NCBI GenBank assembly: GCA_947311845.1
Contig: CAMZMU010000059.1
Location: 54,397,461 to 54,461,460, forward strand
Source: Poa pratensis
Lineage: Eukaryota; Streptophyta; Magnoliopsida; Poales; Poaceae
Length of the DNA: 64,000 bases
Direction: 5' to 3'
Shown: positions 12,785 through 24,583 of the stretch, piece after piece
Layout: each line of letters starts with the position of its first letter
How positions within the stretch are numbered: the first letter of the stretch is position 1
Notes under the pieces: model-generated
Databases searched by the model: none
What the model saw: the letters and a program-made list of their open reading frames with translations, nothing else
What the model was told of the DNA's origin: nothing
Program-made: the position numbers and the translations under genes

Positions 12785-12925
12785 TGCAGAGACCCGTTGG
12801 AGGCACCCCTCCCCAGACGGACACAGACCCAAAATGTGTCTGTGGACCCGCCCTAAACCGATCAAATCGGACACATTTGATATCCGTTTTGCAAAGGCCT
12901 GTTGGAGTTGCCTTAAGGACGGTTT
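12785..12925. mobile_element. End fragment of a Harbinger-like repeat
   Basis: This stretch ends CTGTTGGAGTTGCCTTAAGG and contains GGACACAGACCCAAAATGTG, a sequence style I associate with ends of Harbinger-like repeats in cereals. I could not find a matching opposite end, so boundaries and class are uncertain. Confidence 0.35.
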
Positions 12926-13855
12926 GGTTGGTTACTGGGGATGCCCGTGGCCGCACCTAACAGAGCACATATAAGCATTTTTAGTTTTTAAAGGAAGATT
13001 TGAAAATCTGAACTCCAGTCCAGTTGCTGCGGACTGCGTATTTTCTACACCTGCTTCTCAAGAACGAGAACTGACCGTCGCCGTATCCGGCAGCTGGTGC
13101 TTTTGGCCAGGGCCGGCCCTGAATATCAGGGGCCAATATAAGGGGGCCCTGGCCTAGGCTCTTGCTAGAAAAAAGTGAAGTCTAACAGGACACAATGTAT
13201 TAGCAGCTTTTAGGCCTTCGACTGTATGGAACTAGGCCTAAACCCTGGTATGGGAGTATTTTTTGTGGAGAGAAATTGATTAAATCACATCAATACAAAG
13301 TGTTCCTCGGATGCAATCTGGGACAGGATGAAAAACAGTAGAAGAAAGAACACCACTACTCGATTTAGCTAGAATATGCGCCGCCTCATTCAGAGAATGC
13401 TTCACGTGACAGAAGGATGTCGACGAGAAGGAAACCACCATATGTTTGATGTCTGCAACCAAAATACCAAAAGGGGATCTGTCTTGGGCATCGGAGTTGT
13501 GCCGCTGTATCAAAGATAATCAGTCTGAAACAAAGACAACTATCTCAAAACCTTCATCGCGAGCAAGGGACACTGCTCGTCGAAGGGCCAGAGCCTCTGT
13601 GTATTCTGGACAGCGATACCATCCAAGTGCTCTCTGCAGGCTAGAAGAAAATCACCATGGTGATCACGAATAATGACGCCAGCTCCCATGCACCGTGTCG
13701 CCTAAAAAATGGCAGCATCAGAGTTAATCAAAACCGTTCCTGGCGGTGGCGGAGTCCATCGTGATGCTGAACCGGAATCACGCCTTTGCTTCAGATTAGA
13801 TTTGAAAAGGTTCTCTCTGATGAGATCAATATAGGCAAGAGTCTTGGCACTAGTA

Positions 13856-14320
13856 TGTTGGAACCAATCTTGTTAGCTAGTAGTTAGATCATGTTTATTT
13901 CGTAGTTGAGTTTCATAGACGTGAGGCTGCGGCAATGTGTGCACGAGATATGATCTGTACACATGCAAGTTGAGCGTGTTTAGTTAGTCGAGTTAGTTAG
14001 ATAAGCTGCATGCATCTGGCCGGGTGGGCTAAGTGGCCGAGTCGTGTGGCGGCAGGCTTAGGAATAGGTCAGCTTTGTTAGTGCGTGTGTGCATGCTAGT
14101 TAGTGGAGTTAGTGGGTGAGTCTATCTTGTACTACTGGCTATTTAAGTCCGAGCAATCTAATGAGAAAAGTGAAGGCTTGTGGGCAGAGGAAACAATGTA
14201 GCCACGAGCTGCGTGTGTGTGTCCAGGTCCCGTGTGCGTGTGTTCTTGTGTGTGTTCATGAGATAAACAAGAGGGTTGAGAGGTAGAAGAAGAAGGGGGC
14301 TACGAGTTGCAGCTCCATCA
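13856..14320 (+). repeat. 5' LTR of the short LTR element
   Basis: 465 bp, nearly identical to the 3' copy apart from a few substitutions and small indels. Includes a GTGTGT-rich stretch near its 3' end. Confidence 0.85.
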
Positions 14321-14847
14321 CTTGGTATCAGAGTCTCGTTCGTCGAGGTCCGAGTCTCCGTCGTCGTCGAGCTGCGTCACGAGCGAAGGAGAAGATGTGC
14401 TGCCTGGTAAGTTGTGCCACCGGCGGCAAGGAGGTGATGGCCAAATCGTGAGGCCATTGCCGGGAGGAGTTCGCCGTTCACGTCTGAGTCGTCGAGAAGG
14501 TGTGTCATCGGCGGCAACGTGGAGGCGAGTCACCGGCGAGTTGCGGCACCGGTGGCAAATAGGAGTCCATGTGCGAGTCGTCGAGGAGGTGTGCGTCATC
14601 GGCGGCAACATGGAGGTGAGTCACCGGCAAGTTGCGGCACCTGGGGCGAACATGCGGCAGCGAGCATGTCATGGCGGCACGCTCGTGGTGAAGGCGTAGG
14701 AGGTGCGCCTCTCGTGGGAGGCCAGCGGCGGGGACGGAAATCGGCTTGACAAGATGGCAATGGAGGCCGTCTGCGTGTTGCACCGACGAGATCGACGGCC
14801 ATGGGCTTCAAGAGAGGAATAAGCAATAACAAGATTGGGGAGGTGAT

Positions 14848-15307
14848 TGTTGGAACCAATCTTGTTAGCTAGTAATTAGATCATGTTTATTTCGTAGTTG
14901 AGTTTCATAGACGTGAGGCTGCGGCAATGTGTGCACGAGATATGATCTGTACACATGCAAGTTGAGCGTGTTTAGTTAGTCGAGTTAGTTAGATAAGCTG
15001 CATGCATCTGGCCGGGTGGGCTAAGTGGCCGAGTCGTGTGGCCGCAGGCTTAGGAATAGGTCAGCTTTGTTAGTGCGTGTGTGCATGCTAGTTAGTGGAG
15101 TTAGTGGGTGAGTCTATCTTGTACTACTGGCTATTTAAGTCTGAGCAATCTAATGAGAAAAGTGAAGGCTTGCGGGCAGAGGAAACAATGTAGCCACGAG
15201 CTGCGTGTGTGTCTAGGTCCTGTGTGCGTGTGTTCTTGTGTGTGTTCATGAGATAAACAAGAGGGTTGAGAGGTAGAAGAAGAGGGCTGCGAGTTGCAGC
15301 TCCATCA
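14848..15307 (+). repeat. 3' LTR of the short LTR element
   Basis: 460 bp, direct repeat of 13856-14320; ends at the second TAGTA target copy. Confidence 0.85.
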
Positions 15308-15872
15308 TAGTATGGTTAGGGCAAGGTTTACTGTTGGAGTTCCGCTTCTCATTACGGGCGTCCCAGATATGCCAGAAACCTACTGCCAATGCCGTTGCTT
15401 GTAGCTCAGAAGAACGGGCCAGAAAATTAAACAACCACTGCTTGCATGTCGAGAAGAATTTCCGTTTGAGTTTGAGAGGAACATGTTGCTTGATCTACTG
15501 CCAAACTATACGCGCAAACTGACAAAATAGTAAGGCGTTCTCAATACCCTCATTCCTACCACATAATGTACATGTCGCATCAGCTGGAACATGGCGTCGA
15601 ACAAGCTGCACTCCGCTGGGCAGGCAATCATGAGCAAAATGTCAAAGGCGGATCTTCATTTTTCCTAGCGCTTTGATGCTCCAAATAGCTTTCCAATCCT
15701 TTTCACTCGCCGCTAAGTTCGATCTCGCACCATGAGAGCTGAAGAACTTGGACGATCGAGCTAAATTGTATGCCGATCGGACGACACTGAACATACCATG
15801 TCTTGTGAAGGGCCAACATACGAAATCTGTACCCTCATGCCTTAGAACCGGAATCTCCAAGATTTGTTACGT

Positions 15873-17079
15873 TGCAGCCTGAGTTCGTAACTACATTGTC
15901 GCGTGAAAAGGTATTTGGAAATCGCTAGTCTCTTTATTTTGAAAATGTCGTAGATGGCATCTCAAGATTTCAGAAAATTATGAAAAAAATATGTACATAT
16001 AGGCAATGATGTATAATTCAGTTGTGAAAAGTCTCAGTCTGCAATAAGATGTATTCTTGGCTGCAAAAAAAAAACTATAGATTTAGGCGTGTGAATAGTA
16101 TGCCTTCAATTCCAACCTTGTCATATTTTGTCTTTTCTATATTGCCTAAAATACAACGTATTCTGGATTGAAACTTTGCACACTGAAAGTATACATCATT
16201 TTTATACGCACATATGGTTTTCACATTATTTCAAACGCTGAAATGTGTCTTTTGAGTGTTGAAAATACAGGGCTACATTGAGCACGGCTCCAAAACAATG
16301 CACTTCATTGTCGCCCCCCTATCAAATCTCTTGTCGATAGCCATTGGAATGTTCGTCTTGCTGCCAAGTCCTCGACCGATGAAATCGTCGCCCGCCCACG
16401 AAAATATCATGGTGGACATGGGTGTACATGGAGAATACACATCGTCCCTATAGTTAATGATGCATGCATTGAAAAGGAAAGTAGAAATATAACTCTCTGA
16501 AAGAGATTCGTGTTTAAAAAGGAACCCCAGTAAGACTTGAAGAATTATGTTTTTAGAAGATTCTCCTTTAGGGTATGTTTAATTCGTAGGATTGGACATT
16601 GTAGGATTTTTATATACATTGTATATGACTTATAAATAATTTATCGAATTTGTATCCCAAATTAGTTACTTATGACTACAGATAGATTGCAATAAATGAG
16701 CATTAAATCCTTTGTCCTAACAACTCATAATATGTTATATATTACGGGCAAAAGGAAGTATGTTTCTTTTACACAGAATTATGCTCACTTCTCATGGGAA
16801 ATATAAAAAAACATGTTGAATTCAGGCCACTTGGAGACATTAAGTGGGTAACTAAGGATGGCAATGGAGCGGGTTTGATGGGTTGAGCATATCCAATCCA
16901 TACCCATATCCATGAGCTCGTTCGTTTTCCACACAAAAACAATCCATTTCCTCGGTCGTTATCTCTTATACTCACTCCATTTCGAGTTATAAGATGTTCT
17001 AAGTTTCTCTCAGCCTCATTTTTCTCTCGAAATGGGTAACACAGTCTGACATCTACATCGAAACGATGCACACAGCCTT
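15873..17079. other. No gene seen
   Basis: AT-rich intergenic DNA. I found no transposon ends or coding domains that I can support. Confidence 0.4.
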
Positions 17080-18745
17080 ACATTATTGGATTGTTTAAGT
17101 ATATCAACATTTACACTTCACGGATCGCATAAAGTGAAAATGAAAACCAACCATATCCAAAGAATGAAGCTCTAAGCATTTAATCTTCTAAATGTTGGCA
17201 TGCTGAAAATAGGCCCAACCACTCCATCAGCCGAGTACATTCAGTATCCATAAGACGTCGATGGTCCGCTGGTAGGAGAATGTACCACATGTGTATCCAA
17301 TACGCAACTTTATTCACACCTGCAAAAAATGAGACCCTTCTATTTTGTTAAACACAATATCATTTCGACAATTTAAATTGCCTAAAAAAGCCGAGACGGC
17401 TACATGAATACGCGCTTTAGATCTTTTATCAATCTCTTTTAATCAGTTACCAAACATATTGGTAATACCAGTAAATGCAGAAATATTTAAAGTAAAATGA
17501 ATCAACCTCCAAATACGATGAGGAAAAGGGCAGGATATAAGCAAATGTTATACGGACTCTTCTGCATCACGAAAGACACATTCCGTACATCCCGTCAAGC
17601 ATCGCTTAGCAAGATTCTGTTTTTGTTAGTAAAACTTTCCGATGAAGGAATGAAAGGAAAATCTTGTTCGTATATTCCAAAAATCATTGCAAAGAGACTT
17701 GACCGTAAAACAACGAAAATATCAGGCCATAAACATGTTTGTGTCACACAATATTATACACAGAAGATACTCCTCTGATAATGAGTTCTCCCCTAGCCAA
17801 ACGTCTTCCCAAAAACTAACTTTGAGGCCATTACCGATCATAAAAGACCCACGTGCAGCAAACACATGTTTCAGACCGATGAGTCCCTTCCAAAATGGAG
17901 AATCAGTAGGTTTCATTTGTACTTGAGATAAGGTTTTTCCACATAAATATTTGTTACGTATCAGCTCCTACCATACCCCTTCTTCGTGGACCAATTTAAA
18001 CAACCATCTACCGAGTAAACATTTATCAAATAACTCAATCGCCAAAACCCACTTGATCCTTAGGACGACAAACAATCTTCCATTTGGTCAACTGATGTTT
18101 TTTCTTCTTTTGCTCACTTTTCCAAAAGAAATGAGAAGGATTAAATCCAATATTTTAAACAGGGGCAGAAGAAACATTGGCAAACTAGTAAGACCGGAAT
18201 TGATTAGGACCAGATGATCTCCATATGAAAGTTTCTTTCCTACCCAACATCACAATTTAAGCTCAAACAATCTTTAACTAGTTTCCATTCCTTATGAAAT
18301 AATTCGATAATGAATCGGAATGCTTAAATACTTAGACGGAAGGGACCCCACCTCACATCCAAAAATGTAACGGTAGTCATCTTGGTCCTGTTTTGCTTTG
18401 CCAAAACAAACATATGTCACTCTTATAAAAAATGAATCTTTAAACCTGACAATTGTTGAAAAAAAGGGAAGATAAGTTTCATATTCACATCCTTCTCCAA
18501 GTCATGCTCAAGAAAAAAATAGTATCATCAGCAAACTGAAGAATAGATACCCTCATCTACCAGGTGTGGTATAAAACCTCCAATTTGACCATCTTCATTT
18601 TCACTTGCAATAAGAATGGCCATCATATCCGCAACTAAATTAAAAAAATAGGAGATAACGGGTCCCCTTATGTTAGCCCTTTTAGTGTTTCAAAATAATG
18701 ACCAATATCATCATTCATTCACATGCACTCCCTCTAGAATATTTC
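17080..18745 (-). mobile_element. Degenerate L1-type LINE, RT domain part
   Basis: Read on the minus strand, 18745-18430 resembles the RT core: GFIPHLVDEGISILQFADDT carries the catalytic ADD motif. At 17916-17722 is FMIGNGLKVSFWEDVWLGE, the segment before the zinc-binding RT region, which continues to about 17,500. The order and wording match the better-preserved LINE at 34,132-37,896, so the two belong to the same lineage. Many frameshifts and stops occur; ends are approximate and no target duplication was found. Confidence 0.7.
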
Positions 18746-19136
18746 TTCCTGAAATAAACGCCGTTTGAATTGGACGTACCAATCTACGGGCGATTGACGT
18801 TATTTGATTAGTGCCCACTTTAGTGAAATGTTTTAAAACTTGCATTAATAAGGCAAATGGTCTATATAGACGTGTTTCTATTCACTCATTTCAGTGGTCC
18901 ATATTGAAATATCCAAAGCATTCTATAATTCGGTAGGGAGTAGTCCATTTTTAGCTTAGAAAGTTGGTATTAAGGTGCATGTGAAATGCATGCATGTATG
19001 CAGTGGATTTACCAGTGAACCAACCTATAGGTTATCTGCTGGCCACCAACATTGCTTTTCCATGCGCTTGGTGCCTCTCAACTACGTGTTGATGCGTAAG
19101 TAATTAACGCAGAGGAGAATGAAAGAAGAAGAAGAG
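18746..19136. other. Upstream flank of the polyketide synthase gene
   Basis: No coding content. The right end leads into the TATA-like sequence of the polyketide synthase gene. Confidence 0.35.
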
Positions 19137-19150
19137 AGTATATATATCTC
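19137..19150 (+). promoter_or_regulatory. TATA-like box of the polyketide synthase gene
   Basis: GAGTATATATATCTC lies about 95 bases before the ATG at 19240, a normal place for a plant TATA box. Assignment is by sequence and spacing only. Confidence 0.5.
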
Positions 19151-19239
19151 TCTTCAAAACTACTCCTCGCACTCACTAATTAACCCTCTGGCACTCACTA
19201 AGATTCCATCTGCGATCAAACCTCTCCTCGCACACGACG

Positions 19240-20517
19240 ATGGTGAGCACGGATGTCGACACGACGAAGCAGTCGTGCATGGCTCCCAACCCCGGCAAGG
19301 CGACGATCCTGGCCCTGGGCCACGCCTTCCCCCAGCAGCTCGTCATCCAAGACCACTTCGTCGACGGCTTCATGAGGAACACCCACTGCAACGACCCCAG
19401 ATCAGGGAGAAGCTCAACAGACTCTGTACGTACTGATTCACATCCATGCACGCCTGTTCTTTCGTTGATGGATGACGATCGGCATACATATGCATTGGCA
19501 ATCGCAGGCAAGACGACGACGGTGAAGACGCGGTACGTGGTGATGTCGGACGAGATCCTGAAGAGTTGTCCAGAGCTTGCGGAGGAGGGCTCCCGACGAT
19601 GAAGCAGCGGATGGACATCTCCAACAAGGCGGTGACGCAGATGGCCACGGAGGCTTCTCTCGACTGCATCCGGGCGTGGGGCGGCGACCTGTCCGCGATC
19701 ACCCACCTCGTCTACGTCTCCTCCAGCGAGGCCCGGTTCCCGGGCGGCGACCTGCACCTGGCGCGCGCGCTCGGGCTCAGCCCGGACGTCCGCCGCGTCA
19801 TGCTCGCCTTCACCGGCTGCTCCGGCGGCGTGGCGGGGCTCCGCGTCGCCAAGGGCCTCGCCGAGAGCTCCGGCCCGGGCGCGCGCGTGCTGCTCGCGAC
19901 ATCCGAGACCACCATCGCGGGGTTCCGCCCGCCCAGCCCCGACCGCCCCTACGACCTCGTCGGGGTGGCGCTTTTCGGGGACGGCGCGGGCGCCGCCATC
20001 GTCGGCACCGACCCGACCCCCTCGAGCGCCCGCTCTTCGAGCTCCACTCCGCGCTGCAGCGGTTCCTGCCCGACACCGAGAAGACCATCGACGGGCGGCT
20101 GACGGAGGAGGGCATCAAGTTCCAGCTGGGCCGCGAGCTGCCCCACATCATCGAGCGCACGTGGAGGCATTCTGCCAGAAGCTCATGAAGGAGCTGCCAG
20201 AGGGTGACCAGCAGCAGGAGCTGAGCTACGACGACATGTTCTGGGCGGTGCACCCCGGGGGCCCGGCGATCCTGACCAAGATGGAGGGGCGGCTGGGGCT
20301 GGACGGCGGGAAGCTGCGCGCGAGCCGGAGCGCGCTCCGGGACTTCGGGAACGCGAGCAGCAACACCATCGTGTACGTGCTGGAGAACATGGTGGAGGAG
20401 AGCAGGCGGAGGACGGAGGACTGCGAGTGGGGCCTCATACTCGCGTTCGGGCCGGGGATCACCTTCGAGGGGATCTTGGCAAGGAACCTCCACATCCAGC
20501 CGCTCGCTGCCAACTGA
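19240..20517 (+). pseudogene. Type III polyketide synthase, LAP5/LAP6 (anther) type, with four apparent frameshifts
   Basis: Chalcone synthase-fold enzyme family; anther members extend fatty acyl-CoA with malonyl-CoA to alkylpyrones for sporopollenin. Exon 1 is 19240-19425 and exon 2 is 19508-20517. The single intron splits a Cys codon (T|GC), the conserved CHS-family position. Catalytic Cys (AFTGCSGGVAG), His (FWAVHPGGPAIL) and Asn (GNASSNTIVYVL) are all present, as is VALFGDGAGAA. The wording KTTTVKTRYVVM and SSSEARFPGGDLHLA points to the LAP5/LAP6 branch rather than true chalcone synthase. Four one-base losses break the frame, near 19395-19398, 19588-19594, 20017-20021 and 20154-20156, each in or beside a C/G run. 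There are no other stops. It is either a young pseudogene or an intact gene with sequence errors. Confidence 0.85.
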
Positions 20518-21738
20518 AGAACTAGCTAGCTGCAGAAGTTGTTAATTCGTTTCGTATGCTTTCTTTGGTTTGAGAAGCGCATGCACCAATTTACCTAGTA
20601 CCTGCCAGAAAGGTATAGTCATATTAAACAAGCCGATCTACATTATGTGTATCACACATTGTACACTTCATTCGTGTCACGTCCATTCTAAATGTAATTA
20701 ATTGACCAGTAGGCATGGGTGGTTAATTTGTAATGTGGCGCACCATTGGTACGGGAGGCCGTAAACTCCTCGGCCATCGACGCCTCGAGGTTGCGTGGAC
20801 AGGTGTACCGCCTCTTAAACTGCTGCCAGCCTTATTGTTGTTCACCGTAGCCTGCGACGAGAGAGAGAGAGACAGGCGACGGGAAGGGCGAACAGAGAGA
20901 GCAGAGAAGTGGCGGAGGTAGAGATGATTCCCTCTTTTTTTAATAGTAAACCAGTTTGAACACATTCAGTGAGATTTAAAATCTACTGACATAACTGATA
21001 GTCTACACGGGACATTTATATTTTTTGGTTTGCTTGCATTGAGTATCACATAGTCTACACTGGTCGAAGTAGAAAAAAAAGGAGAGTTGGCCATCAAAGA
21101 ACATAATGAAGCAACGCCAACTAGCAAGGGTGAGACGTAATCGAGGACAAACAACTCGTTGGCCCCTAAGACTCTAGAGTTTTTGTTGGTTAAAATAAAG
21201 ATGAACCTCTTTTGGGATATTTGTTAGACTCATGCATTACATAACCCATTATAAAGATATTTACGTACACCAAAATATACGTGAACTTGTAAACACACCA
21301 TATAAAGTACATCTATGTGGAACAACTTTTTCTATAATTTTTTCATACATGTTGTCGCCTTTTTTATTTTTGTTTTGGATTTTCACTTAATTAATTCAAC
21401 AAAAATTTCTAAACTAAAGACAACATATATTGGACAAGAAAATTGTTTCCAGTCTTGTGTACATTTCATCGAGACAAGTTATGTGGATATTATGTGAGCT
21501 AAATAAAAGAAGGACTTAAGATTGTATAATAAAGGTCGATAATGAACCTATTAAATATTCATTGACAATGAGATATAAAGAAGTAAGAAATCAAGGTGAC
21601 AATCAGAGTGGTGACGGAGCCTTATAATATGATTTGTATGATACACCATGAACAAATAAGAAATTATGATACAAATGATGTAATACACGCATAGAAATAA
21701 GAGGTTCAAACAAGTGGTATCCACAACTAAGACATAAA
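20518..21738. other. No gene seen
   Basis: The first ~150 bases are probably the 3' flank of the polyketide synthase. The rest is AT-rich DNA with no supported feature. Confidence 0.4.
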
Positions 21739-22352
21739 AGCAAAATTTGTAAATAGTAAATACAAAGGACCTCATGGCGAGGAAAAAATTCTATGTTGAG
21801 GATAAGAATTGTGTTTTATGTACAGATGAGCATGACGAAGACTTGGTTCACTTGTTCTTTAATTGCACATTCAGTCAATAACTCTGGGGTAGCTAAATTA
21901 CACATGGGACACTAGCAGAGACTTGACTTGGTTCACTTGTTCTTTAATTGCACATTCAGTCAATAACTCTGGGGAAGCTGAATTGCACATGGGACACTAG
22001 CAGAGACTTGATTGAAATGCTTTTGGATAGTCATCAAAGACAAAACAATATTTGCTTTAAAGAAGCACTTCTGGTGGGATGCTGGAGCTTATGGAATCAC
22101 ATGAACAAAATCATTTTTGATGGTGAAAATCTCAGCCAAGACAGATATCTTAGTATGTTTAAGGAATCTTTTTCTCTTATTATGTGTAGAGCTAAACCTA
22201 GTCTTAAAGAGGGGATGCAGCAGTGGCTGGACACTTTATAAATTTCCTATATTCATATGTAATAAGTTGTAAATAGTGGCCTGCTGGCGTTTCAATAGAA
22301 AATGGAAAATGTTACAGTGGGGGTCTTCCCTACTGTATTTGCTTCAAAAAAA
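21739..22352 (+). mobile_element. Severely 5'-truncated LINE with target duplications
   Basis: A 614-bp insert is flanked by perfect 14-bp copies of AACTAAGACATAAA (21725-21738 and 22353-22366) and ends in an A-rich tail. It encodes the tail of a plant LINE ORF2: CVLCTDEHDEDLVHLFFNC is the zinc-binding RT motif, then LLVGCWSLWNHMNKIIFDG. Within it, an 85-bp segment is tandemly duplicated (second copy starts at about 21926). Truncation and target duplication are the normal products of target-primed reverse transcription. Confidence 0.8.
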
Positions 22353-22366
22353 AACTAAGACATAAA

Positions 22367-23944
22367 GCTGAAAGTAAATCAGAAGTTATGAAAAGAAAAT
22401 TCCAATAACTATACAGCGTCCTACCTTTAGCTTATCTTCCTCCTCCACTTTCTTCTTAAGAGGCGTCTTAGACGGTATTTTACCATCTCAGAAGCAAACT
22501 CCTCCTCAACCGCTTGAACTTTCTAGCCTCAGCATCCTTACTGCTTTCTGAGGATCGGCCAACTCCATATTCTTATAGGCCAGAGGCTATGGCCGAAGAC
22601 CTGTAGCAGGAGAAATTGGGGTGACCGCCACTTTTTTGAGGAGTCATTGGAACGTTTTAGCTGTTGGTATAACCAAAGAGGTAACGATTAAATTCGAATA
22701 TTGTAAATTTTGACTCAATGTTGCAAAAGTGCATAAGTTCTTATTTTACACTTTTTGTGTAGTAATTTGTTGGAAAATCACAAAAACGCAAAAGGAGTCT
22801 TAATTGGAGTGGACTCTTGACATTCCTGAAATCTGTTGGAAATAATCTAAACTTGCCAAATAATGAGAGGTAGGTTTGGGTTAGTTTCCTAGTGTCATGC
22901 GTGAGTCTGATTCGTGATGTACTAGTAGACTAGTATTTGGTACGTGAGGATAGTAGGAAATAAGTAGTACTAGTCCTTAGTCTGTTTCCTAATACTAGCG
23001 AGTTAATATTCCTAGTCTGTTTAGGACTTCGTGTCCTAGTGGGTTTGATATGCCCCGGCCGTTCATGTATATAAACATGGACGTGTGCGTGAGTTTGTAA
23101 CACCAAGAGATATTGAGTAATACTAGCTAAATGCCTCGTGCGTTGCAACGGGTAAGAAATTTCTATGTGCTTACAGTTATGAAAAATCGATTTATTTTGG
23201 CTGAAGACAATTAAAAATATTTTAAATTTTAATCCAGTATTATTCCAAAAAATTATCTCCAATCAAAAGCAAAAAGAAAAGAAAAAGAAAAAAGAATACC
23301 GGTTATTATCAATCTTCTCTGCTTGTGTCATGGATATGCAAGTGAAAACACCAAAGGATCTTTTAAAAGATTAATCATTAACTGAAACATGTATAGAGAC
23401 TCGGGCCATCAGAGAACACACTTTACTAAAACATCTTGCAACCATGCTCAATCTTGTGTTGCATAGGAGCTAAGCTATATGTTCTGGTCAGAGTCGTGTG
23501 GCAACTATACTGTTTCATGAATGTGCAAGAAGGCTAGCTAGTGCATGTTGATCGCACCACTTCATTGGATGATATAAACAAATGATTATGTTTAGTTTGG
23601 ACATTGACATGCGACTGACCGTCGAATAACTGCATTAGAAACAAATAATGCAGAGTGATGCAAAAAAAATCAGATACAATCAAAGTTACTATTCAATGCC
23701 ACTGGAGAAAAAAAAAAGCAAAATGAGGCAAGGTTCTCTACAGAGAACCATGTGGGAGGCGAGGAAGGCGTTGATATTCCATTTTTTTGGCAACCCACGT
23801 ACAGAAAAAGGCGGGCAGGCGGCGACCTTGTTTTGAGCAGTTCGATTTTTGCGCAATTTGCAAGAGATGCAGGAAGTAACAAACAGGTCAGACACACACA
23901 GCACACACAGAAGAGACACGGTTGTCAAAATCTACAGATCATGA
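22367..23944. other. Intergenic, with 3' UTR of the PEBP-like gene at its right end
   Basis: Contains the LTR-like piece listed separately and the grass repeat motif CTCGTGCGTTGCAACGGG near 23,136. The last ~300 bases lie downstream of the minus-strand PEBP-like gene. Confidence 0.4.
22834..23127 (+). mobile_element. Possible LTR fragment
   Basis: Begins TGTTGGAAATAATC, contains a TATA-like GTATATAAACATGG near 23,068 and a GTTTGTAACACC stretch, a layout typical of Copia LTR promoters in grasses. No matching second LTR, primer site or target duplication was found. Confidence 0.3.
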
Positions 23945-24583
23945 TCATCCACTGAACACGGCGGTGAGCTCTGCCTCGGCCAGCACATGCCCGTCGATGG
24001 CCTCCATGACCTTATCCACAGTCACCTGCAAACAAGATCACAAAACTAATCAGCACCCAGACGTTGAGAGTTCAGAACAGAACAGAGTTCGCTTAAAAGT
24101 TGCAGGTGCACTCACCTTGTTCCCGAGGCTGAGCATGTCGTCGAGCGCGTAGATCCTGAACTGGATGCCGTGGCCGTGGGATTCCGGGACGGGGCCGCGC
24201 CACCCGGGCTGCTTCCAGTCGTTGATCCCTTCCTGGACGCCGCTCTCGGGCGAGATGTTGGCGATCACCCAGTGCGTCCACGGCACGACGGGCGCCTCCG
24301 GCTCCGGCGCGTCGATGTCCTGCACCACCAACGCCAGCGACTGCGTGCCGTCGAGCACGCCGTACCACTCCAGCGGCGGCGAGATGTCCTTCTTCATGCC
24401 CTGCCCCTCCAGCGTGTACTGCCGCGGCAGCCGCCCCTCGTGCGCGTTCACCGGCGGGCACACCAGCCTCAGGCTCTCCTGTGCTAGGGCTGCTGCGACT
24501 GCGATGTCGATCGACGACGAGGACGACAACTCCTCTTGGCTGATGACACTGGGACGAATGATTGCTTGAGAGATGTAGTACAA
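23945..24583 (-). CDS. PEBP-like protein (YbhB/YbcL-type phosphatidylethanolamine-binding fold)
   Basis: Two exons on the minus strand: 24583-24116 and 24025-23945, with GT/AG borders in phase 0, giving 182 residues. The PEBP core starts near residue 38 (SLRLVCPPVNAHEGRLPRQY). It has ISPPLEW (67-73), the ligand-site DIDAPEPEAP (89-98), WTHWVIANI (102-110) and GHGIQFRIYALDD (137-149). The short last exon ends HVLAEAELTAVFSG. It matches the bacterial-type YbhB/YbcL branch of plants rather than the FT/TFL1 flowering regulators. The biochemical role of this branch in plants is not established. The frame is intact. The first 37 residues are low in conservation, so the true start could lie a little downstream. 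Confidence 0.85.

Larger units (their letters stand above)
13856..15307 (+). mobile_element. Short non-autonomous LTR retroelement, 1452 bp
   Basis: Two long direct repeats (13856-14320 and 14848-15307) begin TGTTGGAACC and end in CTCCATCA. They enclose only 527 bp of interior, with no gag or pol. The first LTR is followed by CTTGGTATCAGAG, a primer-binding site for initiator-Met tRNA, and a purine-rich GATTGGGGAGGTGA precedes the second LTR. A perfect 5-bp target duplication TAGTA flanks the element (13851-13855 and 15308-15312). Size and structure fit a TRIM/LARD-like Copia derivative. Its interior has an imperfect tandem repeat at about 14,498-14,645. Confidence 0.85.
13259..15872 (-). mobile_element. 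5'-truncated LINE (zinc-binding RT + RNase H part), split by an LTR element
   Basis: Minus-strand sequence outside 13856-15307 encodes the C-terminal part of a plant L1-type LINE. At 15860-15642 is the zinc-binding RT region (DFVCWPFTRHGMFSVV, then DWKAIWSIKALGKMKIRL). At 15434-15320 is VGFWHIWDARNEKRNSNSK. Beyond the inserted LTR element, an RNase H-like domain follows, with GAGVIIRDHHG and CHVKHSLNEAAHILAKSS near 13400. The 3' end is an A6 tail (T run 13259-13264 on the plus strand). No endonuclease or RT core remains. Several stops and shifts are present; it is dead. Confidence 0.7.

Noticed and set aside
13088..13180. GGGCCGGCCCTG palindrome as a transposon terminus
   Set aside because: No matching second end or target duplication found.
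19577..20493. Long Arg-rich frames over the polyketide synthase on both strands
   Set aside because: Shadows of the GC-rich exon; catalytic motifs are in the plus-strand frame set described.
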